Of a DNA stretch of 64,000 nucleotides, positions 25,464-35,008 are shown piece by piece (the stretch's first letter is position 1; each line of letters opens with the position of its first letter). The position numbers and the translations under genes were made by a program. Location: NCBI RefSeq assembly GCF_009832745.1, contig NZ_VRMJ01000033.1, positions 372,001 through 436,000 on the forward strand, read 5' to 3'. Source of the DNA: Polaribacter septentrionalilitoris (GTDB lineage Bacteria; Bacteroidota; Bacteroidia; Flavobacteriales; Flavobacteriaceae). Below the pieces are notes generated by a model. That model searched no databases and was not told where the DNA came from. It saw only the letters and a program-made list of their open reading frames with translations.

Positions 25464-26657
25464 ATGAGAAAACAAGGTATAATTTTAGGGCTACTGTTAG
25501 CGTGTTTTCAATTCGCGTCAGCACAATTTACATTAGAGGGAGAGTTTAGACCACGAACAGAATTATTTGGAAATGGACAATCTAAAACAGCATTAGCAGG
25601 TTCTACACCTTGGCTACAAACAAGTGTTAGAGCTGCAATAAATGCAAGTTATAAAACAGAAACATATACAGTTTATCTAGGTTTTCAAGAAGTATTTCTT
25701 TTTGGAGACAGGCCGCAAATATCTCCATCTGGTAATGGAAATTTTAGAGTACAAGAAGCTTGGGCAAACATTAAATTAGCAGAAACTTGGAGTTTAAAAT
25801 TAGGGCGTCAACCACTTTCTTATGATGATCAAAGAATTTTAGGAGGTTTAGCTTGGGCACAACAAGCAAGAACGCATGATGTTGGTGTTTTAAAACACAA
25901 ATCTAAAGGTGGTTTTGGTTTAGATGTAGGTTATTCTTTAAACACTTTTGGAGATAACATTTATGATACAGCAGCTTTATTTTCTTACAGAGAATTATTC
26001 TTTGCTCATGCTAATAAAAAATTAGGTAAATTAAATTTAAGTGCATTATACTTAAACACAGTTTATCAAAATGGAACAGACCTTAAATCTAGATTGTATA
26101 CATTAGGTGTACATGCAAAATACAACATAGGAGCTTTTGGTTTAGCAAGTAATATATTTTTCCAAAATGGAGACAGAGTTGGAGGTGTAGCAGTAAAAGG
26201 TGCTAATTTACTGAGTTTAGACGCTACATTTAAAGCGACCGAAAAAACAACGTTATTAGCAGGTTTAGAATCCATTTCTGGAAAAACAGCTACATCAGCA
26301 GCTTTTTTTCCACTATATGGGACTAATCATAAATTTAATGGTTTAATGGATCGTTTCTATGTTGGAAATCATGGGAATGCTGGTGGTTTAATTGATTTAA
26401 ATATTGGAGCAAAATTTAAATTACCAAAAGGATATTCTTTAACAGCTAAATTCCACAACTTTAAAGAGCAATCTTTAACGAAAGAAAGTTTAGGTAACGA
26501 GCTAGATTTAGTTGTCGCAAAAGGTTTTAAAGGATTTAAATTGGTAGCGGGTTATTCACAATTCTTTGAACCTAGTTCAGTTACAGGAGCAGATAGTACT
26601 CAAAATTGGGCTTGGGCAATGTTAATTATTAAGCCTAAGTTCTTATCAGGAAAGTAA
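25464..26657 (+). CDS. Outer-membrane porin, alginate-export family
   Basis: 397 residues with a cleavable signal peptide (about 1-20, ending FASAQF). The mature part begins LEGEFRPRTELFGNG and shows alternating hydrophobic beta-strand patterns to the C-terminus, with SLKLGRQPLSYDDQRILGG typical of alginate-export-like porins. Located 129 bp after the ATPases and before a strong terminator, so it likely admits nitrate or nitrite through the outer membrane for the NrtABCD importer. The substrate is inferred from context only. Confidence 0.82.
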   Translation: MRKQGIILGLLLACFQFASAQFTLEGEFRPRTELFGNGQSKTALAGSTPWLQTSVRAAINASYKTETYTVYLGFQEVFLFGDRPQISPSGNGNFRVQEAWANIKLAETWSLKLGRQPLSYDDQRILGGLAWAQQARTHDVGVLKHKSKGGFGLDVGYSLNTFGDNIYDTAALFSYRELFFAHANKKLGKLNLSALYLNTVYQNGTDLKSRLYTLGVHAKYNIGAFGLASNIFFQNGDRVGGVAVKGANLLSLDATFKATEKTTLLAGLESISGKTATSAAFFPLYGTNHKFNGLMDRFYVGNHGNAGGLIDLNIGAKFKLPKGYSLTAKFHNFKEQSLTKESLGNELDLVVAKGFKGFKLVAGYSQFFEPSSVTGADSTQNWAWAMLIIKPKFLSGK

Positions 26658-26730
26658 AATGAAGCCTTTAGATAGATATTGATTTTATAGTCGTTTTAGT
26701 GTTAATAGATTATATGTTTCAATATATGAA

Positions 26731-26753
26731 TCCCTCGAAAGAGGGATTTTTTT
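26731..26753 (+). terminator. Strong rho-independent terminator ending the nitrate cluster
   Basis: TCCCTC-GAAA-GAGGGA stem with a GNRA-type tetraloop followed by eight T. The rest of the 300-bp gap (26658-26957) is AT-rich; near its end TTGTAA-C-TTACAA (26923-26935) is a short dyad upstream of the next gene. Confidence 0.9.
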
Positions 26754-26957
26754 GTTTTTAAAGCTTTATTTGTGTTAGTTTTAAAGGTTTAATATAAGAT
26801 GATTTATTTGTAAAATGATAGCTTTAGAATCATTTAAAGACATTTGTTTCATGATAGTTTATGTTAAATGATTCTTAAATAAAGTACTAAGAAAAGAACT
26901 TAATTCATTGAATTACATTTTTTTGTAACTTACAATTTCAATTTAAAGACAATTAAA

Positions 26958-27419
26958 ATGCCTAACTACACACTTCACATTAACGGAAAAGAAAAATCTG
27001 TTTCTGCAGATGCAGATACACCATTGTTATGGATTTTAAGAGATGAACTCAATTTAGTAGGCACCAAATTTGGTTGTGGAATTGCACAATGTGGAGCTTG
27101 TACTGTGCATATAGATGGAGTTGCAACTAGAAGTTGTCAACTACAAGTTTCTATTTTAGATGGTGTGAAAATCACCACAATAGAAGGTTTGTCTGATGAT
27201 GGAAAACATCCAGTACAAGAAGCTTGGGCAGCAATAGATGTTCCACAATGTGGATATTGTCAAGCAGGACAAATAATGACAGCATCAGCTTTTTTAGCAG
27301 AAAATAAAAACCCTTCAGAAGAAGAAATTAGAGCAGCAATGCATGGTAATATTTGCAGATGTGCATCGTATAATAGAATAGAAAAAGCGGTAAAAGTTGC
27401 TGCTGAAAAAATGGCTTAA
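26958..27419 (+). CDS. [2Fe-2S] subunit of a molybdenum hydroxylase (IorA/CoxS-like)
   Basis: 153 residues. Plant-type [2Fe-2S] motif [12 protein letters not shown] with its fourth ligand (SCQ) and a second cluster domain ([10 protein letters not shown] ... [12 protein letters not shown]), the standard two-cluster small subunit of the xanthine oxidase family. It passes electrons from the molybdenum site of the adjacent large subunit. No signal peptide. 18 bp before its partner. Confidence 0.93.
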   Translation: MPNYTLHINGKEKSVSADADTPLLWILRDELNLVGTKFGCGIAQCGACTVHIDGVATRSCQLQVSILDGVKITTIEGLSDDGKHPVQEAWAAIDVPQCGYCQAGQIMTASAFLAENKNPSEEEIRAAMHGNICRCASYNRIEKAVKVAAEKMA

Positions 27420-27437
27420 TCACTAAAATTTAAGAAA

Positions 27438-29588
27438 ATGAAATCAAAAATCAATACAAATTTTAGCAGAAGAAATTTTTTAAAGACATCAGTTTTAGCA
27501 GGTGGAGGAATGTTAATTGGCTTCAATTTACTTACAGCTTGTAAAAAAGATGCAGTAATGCCTGTAGATATTAAAAACTTAAATTTTAACGATTTTAATG
27601 CCTACATTAAAATATCTGATGAAGGTTATGTTACAATATATTCTACAAATCCAGAAATTGGACAAGGCGTAAAAACGTCTATGCCAATGATTATCGCAGA
27701 AGAATTAGATGTAGATTGGAGCAAAGTAAATGTAGAACAGGCTGCTTTAGATACTAAGAATTTTAAAAGGCAAGTAGCTGGTGGAAGTCAATCTATTCGT
27801 GCCAGTTGGGATATACTCCGTCAAACAGGTGCCACAGCTAAACAAATGTTAGTCAATGCTGCCGCTGCAAAATGGAAAGTAGATGCATCAACTTTAAAAG
27901 CATCAAAAGGAATTATCACTAATGCAAAAGGTGATAAAATTGGTTACGGAGAAGTTGTAAAAGAAGCCGCTTTATTAGAGGTGCCAGAAAATATAACTTT
28001 AAAAGACATCAAAGATTTTACAATTGTAGGAAATGATGCTAAGAATGTAGATCTCAATAAAATTATTACTGGAAAACCTTTATTTGGCCTTGATTATAAA
28101 GCAGGTAATGTACTTATTGCTTCTGTTTTAAGACCACCAGCATTTGGTCAGAAATTAGTGTCTTTTGATGATACTAATGCCAAAGCTGTACATGGAGTTT
28201 CTGATGTCATCAAATTTGGAAATAAAATTGCAGTGTTGGCTTCATCAACTTGGGCAGCCATGAAAGGTAAAAAAGCTTTAACTGCTCAATGGAAGGACAA
28301 AAAATTAGAATCAACAGAAAATCACGATAAAATTTTAACCAAGATCTTAGATGGTAAAAAGTTGAATGTTCGTAGAGAAGATGGGAATGTAAAACAAGCT
28401 TTTGCTAATGCAGATAAAGTGATTGAAAGAACATATCATTCACCATTTTTACCTCATAATTGTCTGGAGCCAATGAATTTTTATGCAGATGTAACAGCAG
28501 ATAAAGTGCATTTGGTAGGCCCTATTCAAACTCCACAATGGACCGTAAACAGAGTTGCTAAATTGCTCAAGAGAAAAACAGAAGATATTCATTGCGAGAT
28601 GACAAGAATGGGAGGTGGTTTTGGTAGACGTTTATATGGAGATTTTGCTTTAGAAGCTGCAGAAATTTCAAGTTTAGCAAATAAACCTGTTAAAGTAGTC
28701 TATTCTAGAGAAGATGATATGACAGCGGGTAGATATAAACCTTCTGTAAAATATAGAATTGCGGCCTCTTTAAAAGATGGAAAAGTTACAGGATATCATT
28801 TAAAGGAAGCTGCTATTAATGGAAACATGTATGGTTTAATTCCTAATTTTTTTCCTGCAGGATGTATTCCTAATCTAAAAATTGAAACAGGTAATTATAA
28901 GAGTAATATTACAACTGGAGCATGGAGAGCACCTTATACCAACTTCTTAGCTTATGCAGAGCAAAGTTTTTTTGATGAGTTAGCAGTAGAACTAAATGTT
29001 GATGCTATTCAATTGCGCTTAGATTTATTGCAGAATGTAAAAAATACTACTGATAAAAGAATTGAATACTCTGGTCAACGAATGGAAGACACCATTAGAT
29101 TAGTAAAAGAAAAAGGAAATTGGGGGAAAACTCCAGAAGGAGTTTACCAAGGTTTTGCAGCATATTACAGTCATAATACACACGTTGCAGAAATTGCAGA
29201 AATTGTTTTAAAAGATGGTTTTCCAGTAATTAAAAAAGTAACTGCTGCTGTAGATTGTGGTGTAGTTGTTAATCCTACTGGAGCTATGAATCAAGTTCAA
29301 GGTGGAGTTTTAGACGGAATAGGACATGCCATGTACGCTGATTTTTCTTTTAAAAACGGAAAACCAGATGCTAATAATTTTGATCGATATAGGTTGATTA
29401 GAATGCAAGAAACTCCAAAAGTAGAGGTACATTTTGTACAAAACAACTTATCACCAACAGGTTTAGGAGAACCAGGTTTACCACCTGCAGGAGGTGCTGT
29501 TGCCAATGCAATTCATGCTGCTTTAGGAAAACGTTTATACAAGCAGCCTTTTATAAAAGATTTACAAAAGAGTTCTGTTTTAGGCTAA
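27438..29588 (+). CDS. Molybdopterin subunit of an IorB-like hydroxylase, Tat lipoprotein
   Basis: 716 residues. Twin-arginine signal SRRNFLK followed by a hydrophobic stretch and lipobox LLTAC, so it is likely both Tat-exported and lipid-anchored. Family landmarks: EIGQGVKTS, GGGFGRRLYGDF, and the C-terminal GLGEPGLPP, whose Glu is the catalytic base of the family. IorB-type enzymes oxidise aldehydes or N-heterocycles; substrate not identifiable. No cytochrome or FAD subunit is adjacent, so the electron acceptor is unknown. Confidence 0.9.
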   Translation: MKSKINTNFSRRNFLKTSVLAGGGMLIGFNLLTACKKDAVMPVDIKNLNFNDFNAYIKISDEGYVTIYSTNPEIGQGVKTSMPMIIAEELDVDWSKVNVEQAALDTKNFKRQVAGGSQSIRASWDILRQTGATAKQMLVNAAAAKWKVDASTLKASKGIITNAKGDKIGYGEVVKEAALLEVPENITLKDIKDFTIVGNDAKNVDLNKIITGKPLFGLDYKAGNVLIASVLRPPAFGQKLVSFDDTNAKAVHGVSDVIKFGNKIAVLASSTWAAMKGKKALTAQWKDKKLESTENHDKILTKILDGKKLNVRREDGNVKQAFANADKVIERTYHSPFLPHNCLEPMNFYADVTADKVHLVGPIQTPQWTVNRVAKLLKRKTEDIHCEMTRMGGGFGRRLYGDFALEAAEISSLANKPVKVVYSREDDMTAGRYKPSVKYRIAASLKDGKVTGYHLKEAAINGNMYGLIPNFFPAGCIPNLKIETGNYKSNITTGAWRAPYTNFLAYAEQSFFDELAVELNVDAIQLRLDLLQNVKNTTDKRIEYSGQRMEDTIRLVKEKGNWGKTPEGVYQGFAAYYSHNTHVAEIAEIVLKDGFPVIKKVTAAVDCGVVVNPTGAMNQVQGGVLDGIGHAMYADFSFKNGKPDANNFDRYRLIRMQETPKVEVHFVQNNLSPTGLGEPGLPPAGGAVANAIHAALGKRLYKQPFIKDLQKSSVLG

Positions 29589-29602
29589 TTTTCAAAAAAA
29601 AA

Positions 29603-30505
29603 TTAAAAGTAAATTTCTTGCGCCAATCTAAAGGTATTGGCGTGAGCTTCTACAATAATCTTAATATCTTTAGAATAACCTCCACCCATAGAACACATTA
29701 CAGGGATTTTTAAATCGAAACAAGTTTGTAGAACAAAACGATCTCGTTCTTTACAGCCTTCCATTGTTAATGCTAGTTTACCCAATTTATCAGTTTCAAT
29801 AACATCAACTCCACACAAATAATAGATAAAATCTGGTTTTTCTTGGGTGATGAGTTTAGGTAAGGTTTCTTTCAAAATCGATAAATACTCATCATCTTTT
29901 GTATCATTTTCTAAAGCGATGTCTAAATCAGATTCTTCTTTAACAAAAGGATAATTGCTTTTACCGTGCATAGAAAATGTAAAAACAGCATCGTCTTGTT
30001 GAAAGATTTCAGCGGTTCCATTTCCTTGATGAACGTCTAAGTCCACAATTAAAATTTTATTTGCTAAACCTTTTTGCTGTAAATATTTTGCACCAATGGC
30101 TTGGTCATTTAACATGCAAAACGCTTCTCCACGATTAGAAAACGCATGATGTGTGCCACCTGCAATGTTCATTGCAATTCCGTTTTGTAAAGCAAATCTT
30201 GAGGCTTTCATAGTACCATCTGCAATAATCATTTCACGCTCTATGAGTATTTCCGATAACGGAAAACCTATTTTTCTTGATGCTTTTTGATGTAAAGTAA
30301 TATTTAATAAATCAAAAAAATACTCAGGTTCATGAACCGTAAAAAAGTGTTTGTTATTGGGTATCTCTGGCTCGAAAAAGTTTTCTGGATTGCAAGTTCC
30401 TTCATACAACAATTGTTGAGGTAACAAATCATATTTTTCCATCGGAAAACGATGACCTTCTGGTAAAGGATGTTTGTATATAGGATGATATGCTATTTTA
30501 AGCAT
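29603..30505 (-). CDS. Histone deacetylase-like hydrolase (class II/AcuC type)
   Basis: 300 residues. Zinc-hydrolase landmarks of the arginase/deacetylase fold: GGTHHAF (tandem His), DLDVHQGNGT (metal-binding Asp and His), and later GVDVIETDKLGKL with the second Asp, ending with GGGYS. Bacterial members deacetylate polyamines, acetoin-related compounds or lysine; the substrate cannot be told. Its ATG shares one base with the metG stop (TAATG), so it is translationally coupled. Confidence 0.9.
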   Translation of the reverse strand: MLKIAYHPIYKHPLPEGHRFPMEKYDLLPQQLLYEGTCNPENFFEPEIPNNKHFFTVHEPEYFFDLLNITLHQKASRKIGFPLSEILIEREMIIADGTMKASRFALQNGIAMNIAGGTHHAFSNRGEAFCMLNDQAIGAKYLQQKGLANKILIVDLDVHQGNGTAEIFQQDDAVFTFSMHGKSNYPFVKEESDLDIALENDTKDDEYLSILKETLPKLITQEKPDFIYYLCGVDVIETDKLGKLALTMEGCKERDRFVLQTCFDLKIPVMCSMGGGYSKDIKIIVEAHANTFRLAQEIYF

Positions 30506-32574
30506 TAACTTACTTGCTGTCCGTTTTTAACTTCTTTTTCAGGTGCTACAAAAGCCAATTTTCCTTCAGGTGTATCTGTCATTAAAATCATTCCTTGGCT
30601 TTCTACACCTCTAATTTTTCTTGGTGCTAAATTTACCAAAACAGAAACTTGTTGGCCAATAATTTCTTCTGGAGAAAAACTTTCTGCAATTCCTGATACT
30701 ATGGTTCTTGTATCAATACCCACATCAACTTTTAATTTTAAAAGTTTCTTAGTTTTGGCTACTTTTTCCGCTTCTAAAATAGTACCAATTCTGATATCTA
30801 ATTTGGTAAAGTCATCAAATTCTATGGTTTCTTTTTGAGGTTCTACCACTTTATTTTCTTGCTCGTTAGCTAATTTAGTCGCTTCTAATTTTGCCAATTG
30901 TGCTTCAATAGTTTTATCCTCAATTTTAGAGAATAACAATTCTGCTTTTTTAATTTGATGATTTGCTGGTAATAAAATATCTTTTTTCGTTACGTCTTTC
31001 CAAGTAAGATCTCTCGACTGCGCTCGAGATGACAAATCTAGGATTGATTTTAACTTTGTTGATGTAAAAGGTAAAAAGGGTTCAGAAACCACAGCTAAAG
31101 CTGTTGCTATTTGTAAAGCAACGTACATAATGGTTTTTACTCGTTCTTCATCAATTTTTATGACTTTCCAAGGTTCTTCATCTGCTAAATATTTGTTTCC
31201 TAGTCTAGCTAAATTCATCAATTCTTGAGAAGCTTCTCTAAACCTATATCTTTCTATGGATTTACCAATGATATTTGGAAATTCTTTTACAGCCGCCAAA
31301 ACATCTTCATCAACTTCAGAAAAATTCCCTGCAAGTGGCACTTGCCCTTGATAATATTTGTTGGTCAATACCACAACTCTGTTGATAAAATTACCAAAAA
31401 TAGCTACCAATTCGCTGTTGTTTTTGGCCTGAAAATCTTTCCAAGTAAAATCGTTGTCTTTACTTTCTGGAGCGTTTGCAGTTAAGGTATAACGTAACAC
31501 ATCTTGCTGATTTGGAAATTCTTCTAAATACTCATGCAACCAAACTGCCCAATTTTTAGAAGTTGATAATTTGTTGCCTTCTAAATTTAAAAATTCGTTT
31601 GCAGGAACATTATCAGGTAAAATATAATCTCCATGTGCTTTTAACATTGATGGAAAAATAATACAGTGAAACACAATATTGTCTTTACCAATAAAATGAA
31701 CCAATTTGGTATCGTCTTTTTTCCAATAATCTTCCCAGTTTTTTCCTTCTCTTGCAGCCCACTCTTTGGTTGATGAAATATAGCCAATAGGCGCATCAAA
31801 CCAAACATATAATACTTTTCCTTCTGCACCTTCTACAGGAACAGGAATTCCCCAATCTAAATCACGAGTTACAGCTCTTGGTCTTAAACCATCTTCTACC
31901 CAAGATTTTACTTGTCCGTAAACATTAGGTTTCCAGTCTTTTTTATGCCCCTCTAAAACCCATTCACGTAAAAAATCTTCGTGTTTGTCTAAAGGTAAAA
32001 ACCAGTGTTTGGTTTCTTTTACAGTAGGTACGTTACCTGTAATTGCAGATTTTGGGTTGATTAAATCAGTGGCGTTATGAGATGTTCCACAATTTTCACA
32101 TTGGTCTCCATAACTTTCTTCAAATCCACATTTAGGACAAGTTCCCACTACAAAACGGTCAGCTAAAAACTGATTAGCTTCTTCATCATACAACTGTGCG
32201 GTAACTTCTTCTACAAATTCTCCTTTATCATATAAATCCACAAAAAACTCAGAAGCAGTTTTATGATGAATTTCTGAAGAAGTTCTCGAATAATTATCAA
32301 AAGAAATACCAAAATCAGCAAAAGACTGTTTGATAATTCCGTGATATTTATCAATGATATCTTGAGGAGAAACACCTTCTTTTTTAGCTCTCATTGGTAT
32401 GGCAACTCCATGTTCATCAGAACCACAGATGTAAGCTACATCTTTGCCAATACCGCGTAAATAACGCGCGTAAATATCTGCAGGAACATACACACCTGCT
32501 AAATGACCAATATGAATTGGACCATTGGTATAAGGTAACGCTGCTGTAATTGTATATCTTTTTGGAGCACTCAT
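30505..32574 (-). CDS. metG: Methionyl-tRNA synthetase
   Basis: 689 residues. Class I landmarks: [10 protein letters not shown] (HIGH), zinc knuckle CPKC ... CENC, and KLSTSKN in place of KMSKS, as is common in the family. The C-terminal EMAP-like tRNA-binding domain starts at [12 protein letters not shown]. Residues about 514-523 (SSRAQSRDL) are encoded by an in-frame copy of the dispersed repeat, lying in the linker between catalytic/anticodon part and the C-terminal domain. Housekeeping, cytoplasmic. Upstream on the minus strand is a -7 element at 32612-32619. Confidence 0.97.
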   Translation of the reverse strand: MSAPKRYTITAALPYTNGPIHIGHLAGVYVPADIYARYLRGIGKDVAYICGSDEHGVAIPMRAKKEGVSPQDIIDKYHGIIKQSFADFGISFDNYSRTSSEIHHKTASEFFVDLYDKGEFVEEVTAQLYDEEANQFLADRFVVGTCPKCGFEESYGDQCENCGTSHNATDLINPKSAITGNVPTVKETKHWFLPLDKHEDFLREWVLEGHKKDWKPNVYGQVKSWVEDGLRPRAVTRDLDWGIPVPVEGAEGKVLYVWFDAPIGYISSTKEWAAREGKNWEDYWKKDDTKLVHFIGKDNIVFHCIIFPSMLKAHGDYILPDNVPANEFLNLEGNKLSTSKNWAVWLHEYLEEFPNQQDVLRYTLTANAPESKDNDFTWKDFQAKNNSELVAIFGNFINRVVVLTNKYYQGQVPLAGNFSEVDEDVLAAVKEFPNIIGKSIERYRFREASQELMNLARLGNKYLADEEPWKVIKIDEERVKTIMYVALQIATALAVVSEPFLPFTSTKLKSILDLSSRAQSRDLTWKDVTKKDILLPANHQIKKAELLFSKIEDKTIEAQLAKLEATKLANEQENKVVEPQKETIEFDDFTKLDIRIGTILEAEKVAKTKKLLKLKVDVGIDTRTIVSGIAESFSPEEIIGQQVSVLVNLAPRKIRGVESQGMILMTDTPEGKLAFVAPEKEVKNGQQVS
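31007..31034 (-). repeat. Dispersed repeat copy 5, inside metG
   Basis: On the minus strand TGTCATCTCGAGCGCAGTCG followed by AGAGATCT, matching the intergenic copy at 3093 in 26 of 28 positions. It is read in frame as SSRAQSRDL. This shows a mobile or spreading element tolerated within an essential gene. Confidence 0.85.
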
Positions 32575-32611
32575 AAAGTTTCTCTTAAATTTTGGACTGA
32601 TTTTTGAAGTG

Positions 32612-32619
32612 CAAAAGTA
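32612..32619 (-). promoter_or_regulatory. -7 element for metG
   Basis: TACTTTTG on the minus strand fits TAnnTTTG, 37 bp before the metG ATG, in the divergent gap with the carboxypeptidase gene. No clear TTTG at -33. Confidence 0.5.
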
Positions 32620-32709
32620 CGAAAAAGCAATTTTTTAAAACCACAGAAAATAGATACATTTACGTTCGTAGCTATTTGTTTGATTAGATAATTAGAAAAC
32701 AACACAATT

Positions 32710-33702
32710 TTGAGGAACAAAGTACTTTTTATTTTAGCATTATTGATGAGTTTCATATCAATAAAAGCACAAGAAAAACTCATAACTCCAGCGTATTTAC
32801 AAAAAGGAGATACCATTACTATTCTAGCACCAGCAGGAATTTTAAAATCTTCAAGACAGGCAGTGATTTTAGAAGCTAAACAATTGGCAGAAAGCTGGGG
32901 CTTGCATGTGGTTTTTGGTAAAAATATATTTAATCAAGGCAATCATTTTGCAGGAACTGATGCAGAAAGAGCTTCAGATTTTCAAAAAGCGTTAGACAAC
33001 CCGTCTATAAAAGCAATTTGGGCAGCAAGAGGAGGTTATGGTTCAGTACGAATTTTAGATAAATTAGACTATACTCAGTTTCTAAATCACCCAAAATGGA
33101 TTATTGGATATTCTGATATTACTGCGTTTCACAATCACATTCATAATTTAGGCGTGGAAAGCATTCATGGAATGATGGCAACTAGTTTAGAAGAAAAACC
33201 AGAGGAAATTATTGAGACCATTTCATCATTTAAAAAAGTGCTTTTTGGTGATAAAATAGCGTATACAATTCCTGCTTCAGAATACAATAGAACAAATACT
33301 TCAACAACAATAGAAGGACAGCTTATTGGTGGAAATTTAGCCATTTTAACTTCAATGTTGGGTTCTAAAAGTCAGTTGAATACTGAGGATAAAATTCTAT
33401 TTATAGAAGAAATTGGTGAGTATAAATATGCTATAGACAGAATGTTGCAAAGCTTAAAAAGAGCCCATTATTTTACTGATGTAAATGCGGTTATTGTAGG
33501 CGATATGAGTTCAGTCAAAAAAAACACGACCAAATGGGGGAGTTCTATTGAGCAATTGATTTTAGATGTGATTCCAAATGATATTCCTGTAATTTTTGAC
33601 TTTCCAGCAGGTCATGAAGCAGATAACAGGGCTTTGATTTTTGGGAGAAGTATTCAGTTATCAATTGGTAATAATGAATCCTCAATAGTTTTTAAAGATT
33701 AA
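32710..33702 (+). CDS. Exported L,D-carboxypeptidase (peptidase S66, LdcA-like)
   Basis: 330 residues. Trims the terminal D-Ala from murein tetrapeptides. Signal peptide at residues 1-20 (ending IKAQE), then LQKGDTITILAPAG, the typical S66 start. The catalytic Ser lies in IGYSDITAF; the Glu and His of the triad are in FIEEIGEY and GHEADNR. A TTG start at 32710 is used because it supplies the complete signal peptide; the next ATG (32746) would remove most of its positive and hydrophobic parts. Confidence 0.88.
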   Translation: MRNKVLFILALLMSFISIKAQEKLITPAYLQKGDTITILAPAGILKSSRQAVILEAKQLAESWGLHVVFGKNIFNQGNHFAGTDAERASDFQKALDNPSIKAIWAARGGYGSVRILDKLDYTQFLNHPKWIIGYSDITAFHNHIHNLGVESIHGMMATSLEEKPEEIIETISSFKKVLFGDKIAYTIPASEYNRTNTSTTIEGQLIGGNLAILTSMLGSKSQLNTEDKILFIEEIGEYKYAIDRMLQSLKRAHYFTDVNAVIVGDMSSVKKNTTKWGSSIEQLILDVIPNDIPVIFDFPAGHEADNRALIFGRSIQLSIGNNESSIVFKD

Positions 33703-33703
33703 T

Positions 33704-34600
33704 TTACAACTCTAAATTATAGTAAAAAGCTACAGATAACCAACTTGTTTTTACATCTCTTTCTAATCTGCTATAAGGTAAATGACCATTGTAATATTCT
33801 AATCGTAAACTATTATTATTTTTAAATGCATATCCAATTCCGCCATTAAAATCTGCATTAAAGTTATTGTTTTCTAAAAACCGGAAATCATATCCTATAA
33901 AAATTCTTCGCCAAAATTTACTTTCTGATTCGAAATTTTTAAAAACAGCACCAGTTTGGAATGCTAGTTTTTTTCTGTCACTATCTGTTCTAACTATGTA
34001 AGAAATACCTCCATACAAACCCATTTTTTCTTTATTGTAAGCATACAAAACTTCTATAGTTTCATAATTACTTGGGTCGTTTGCCCAATAATCTGGATGT
34101 GTAATTGTGGTATACGCATTCTTTAATAAAAAATCATCACCCAAATGCGATGATCTATGGTACAAATTGATGCGTAAAAAGTTGTTTTTGTTTAGCACAA
34201 AATCGTTGTGCAGGTAAATAAAATAATCAGTATTAAACAGTGAATGTGTGATACCATTAAATCTTGATGAACTTTCTTCGCGAAATACAAATTGATTGTC
34301 GATATGACCACTTACCGCCAATTGATAGTTGTTTTTTGCATATAGTTTTTTAAACACATTTGCTTTTAAATTTACCAAAACTTTATACGAATTGAATTGG
34401 AAGCCGCCAGCAGTTTTAGCAGTAATTGGACTTACCTTAAAAGCACTACTATTATTTGTAGGGCTAAATACTAAAAAGGGAAAACTTCTTTTTTTCTGAG
34501 ACAAAAAAGGCTCAAAAGCATTTGAGTTTGATTGCCCTAAACTGTGATAAAAACAAAAAATAATGAGTAAAAAAGAGAGTTGAATTTTAGTTGATTTCAT
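33704..34600 (-). CDS. Outer-membrane beta-barrel protein, DUF1207-like
   Basis: 298 residues with a signal peptide (about 1-22, ending SLGQS). The remainder alternates short hydrophobic strands and turns, ending in an aromatic/hydrophobic C-terminal strand (SVAFYYNLEL) as expected for a barrel. The segment INLYHRSSHLGDDFLL resembles the HxSSHLGD signature of DUF1207. Function unknown. It converges on the carboxypeptidase gene with almost no gap. Confidence 0.65.
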   Translation of the reverse strand: MKSTKIQLSFLLIIFCFYHSLGQSNSNAFEPFLSQKKRSFPFLVFSPTNNSSAFKVSPITAKTAGGFQFNSYKVLVNLKANVFKKLYAKNNYQLAVSGHIDNQFVFREESSSRFNGITHSLFNTDYFIYLHNDFVLNKNNFLRINLYHRSSHLGDDFLLKNAYTTITHPDYWANDPSNYETIEVLYAYNKEKMGLYGGISYIVRTDSDRKKLAFQTGAVFKNFESESKFWRRIFIGYDFRFLENNNFNADFNGGIGYAFKNNNSLRLEYYNGHLPYSRLERDVKTSWLSVAFYYNLEL

Positions 34601-34648
34601 TCAAAATAATTTGATTTAAAAGTAATCAATAATTCGTAAATTCACACA

Positions 34649-35008
34649 ATGGCACAACACAATGAATTAGGAAAAAAAGGAGAACAAATAGCCATCGATT
34701 TTTTATTAAAAAAAGGCTACAAAATTCTCGAAAAAAATTACCGTTATTTAAAAGCAGAAGTAGATATTATTGCTCAAAAAAATGATACCCTTGCAGCAAT
34801 TGAAGTAAAGACAAGAAGTAGTGATTATTTTGGGAATCCAGAAGAGTTTGTCAATCCAAAGAAAATAAAATTACTACTTTCTGCAATAGATAATTATGTT
34901 GTAGAAAGAGATTTAGATGTAGAGGTTCGTTTTGATATTATTGCGATAATTCATCAAAAAAAAGAAACCAAAATTGAGCATTTAAAAGATGCTTTTTTAC
35001 ACTTTTAA
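34649..35008 (+). CDS. yraN: YraN/UPF0102 family endonuclease-like protein
   Basis: 119 residues. Opens NELGKKGEQIAIDFLLKKGY, then AEVDIIAQKNDTLAAIEVKTR, the Asp and Glu-x-Lys residues of a nuclease fold related to Holliday junction resolvases. Cytoplasmic; physiological role not established. Its 3' end overlaps the convergent TlpA-like gene by 4 bp. Confidence 0.93.
   Translation: MAQHNELGKKGEQIAIDFLLKKGYKILEKNYRYLKAEVDIIAQKNDTLAAIEVKTRSSDYFGNPEEFVNPKKIKLLLSAIDNYVVERDLDVEVRFDIIAIIHQKKETKIEHLKDAFLHF

Noticed and set aside
1..26657. A dissimilatory nitrate respiration or denitrification cluster
   Set aside because: No NarGHI, NapA, NirS/NirK, Nor or Nos genes are seen. The nitrate reductase is of the cytoplasmic assimilatory type and is paired with NirBD and an importer.
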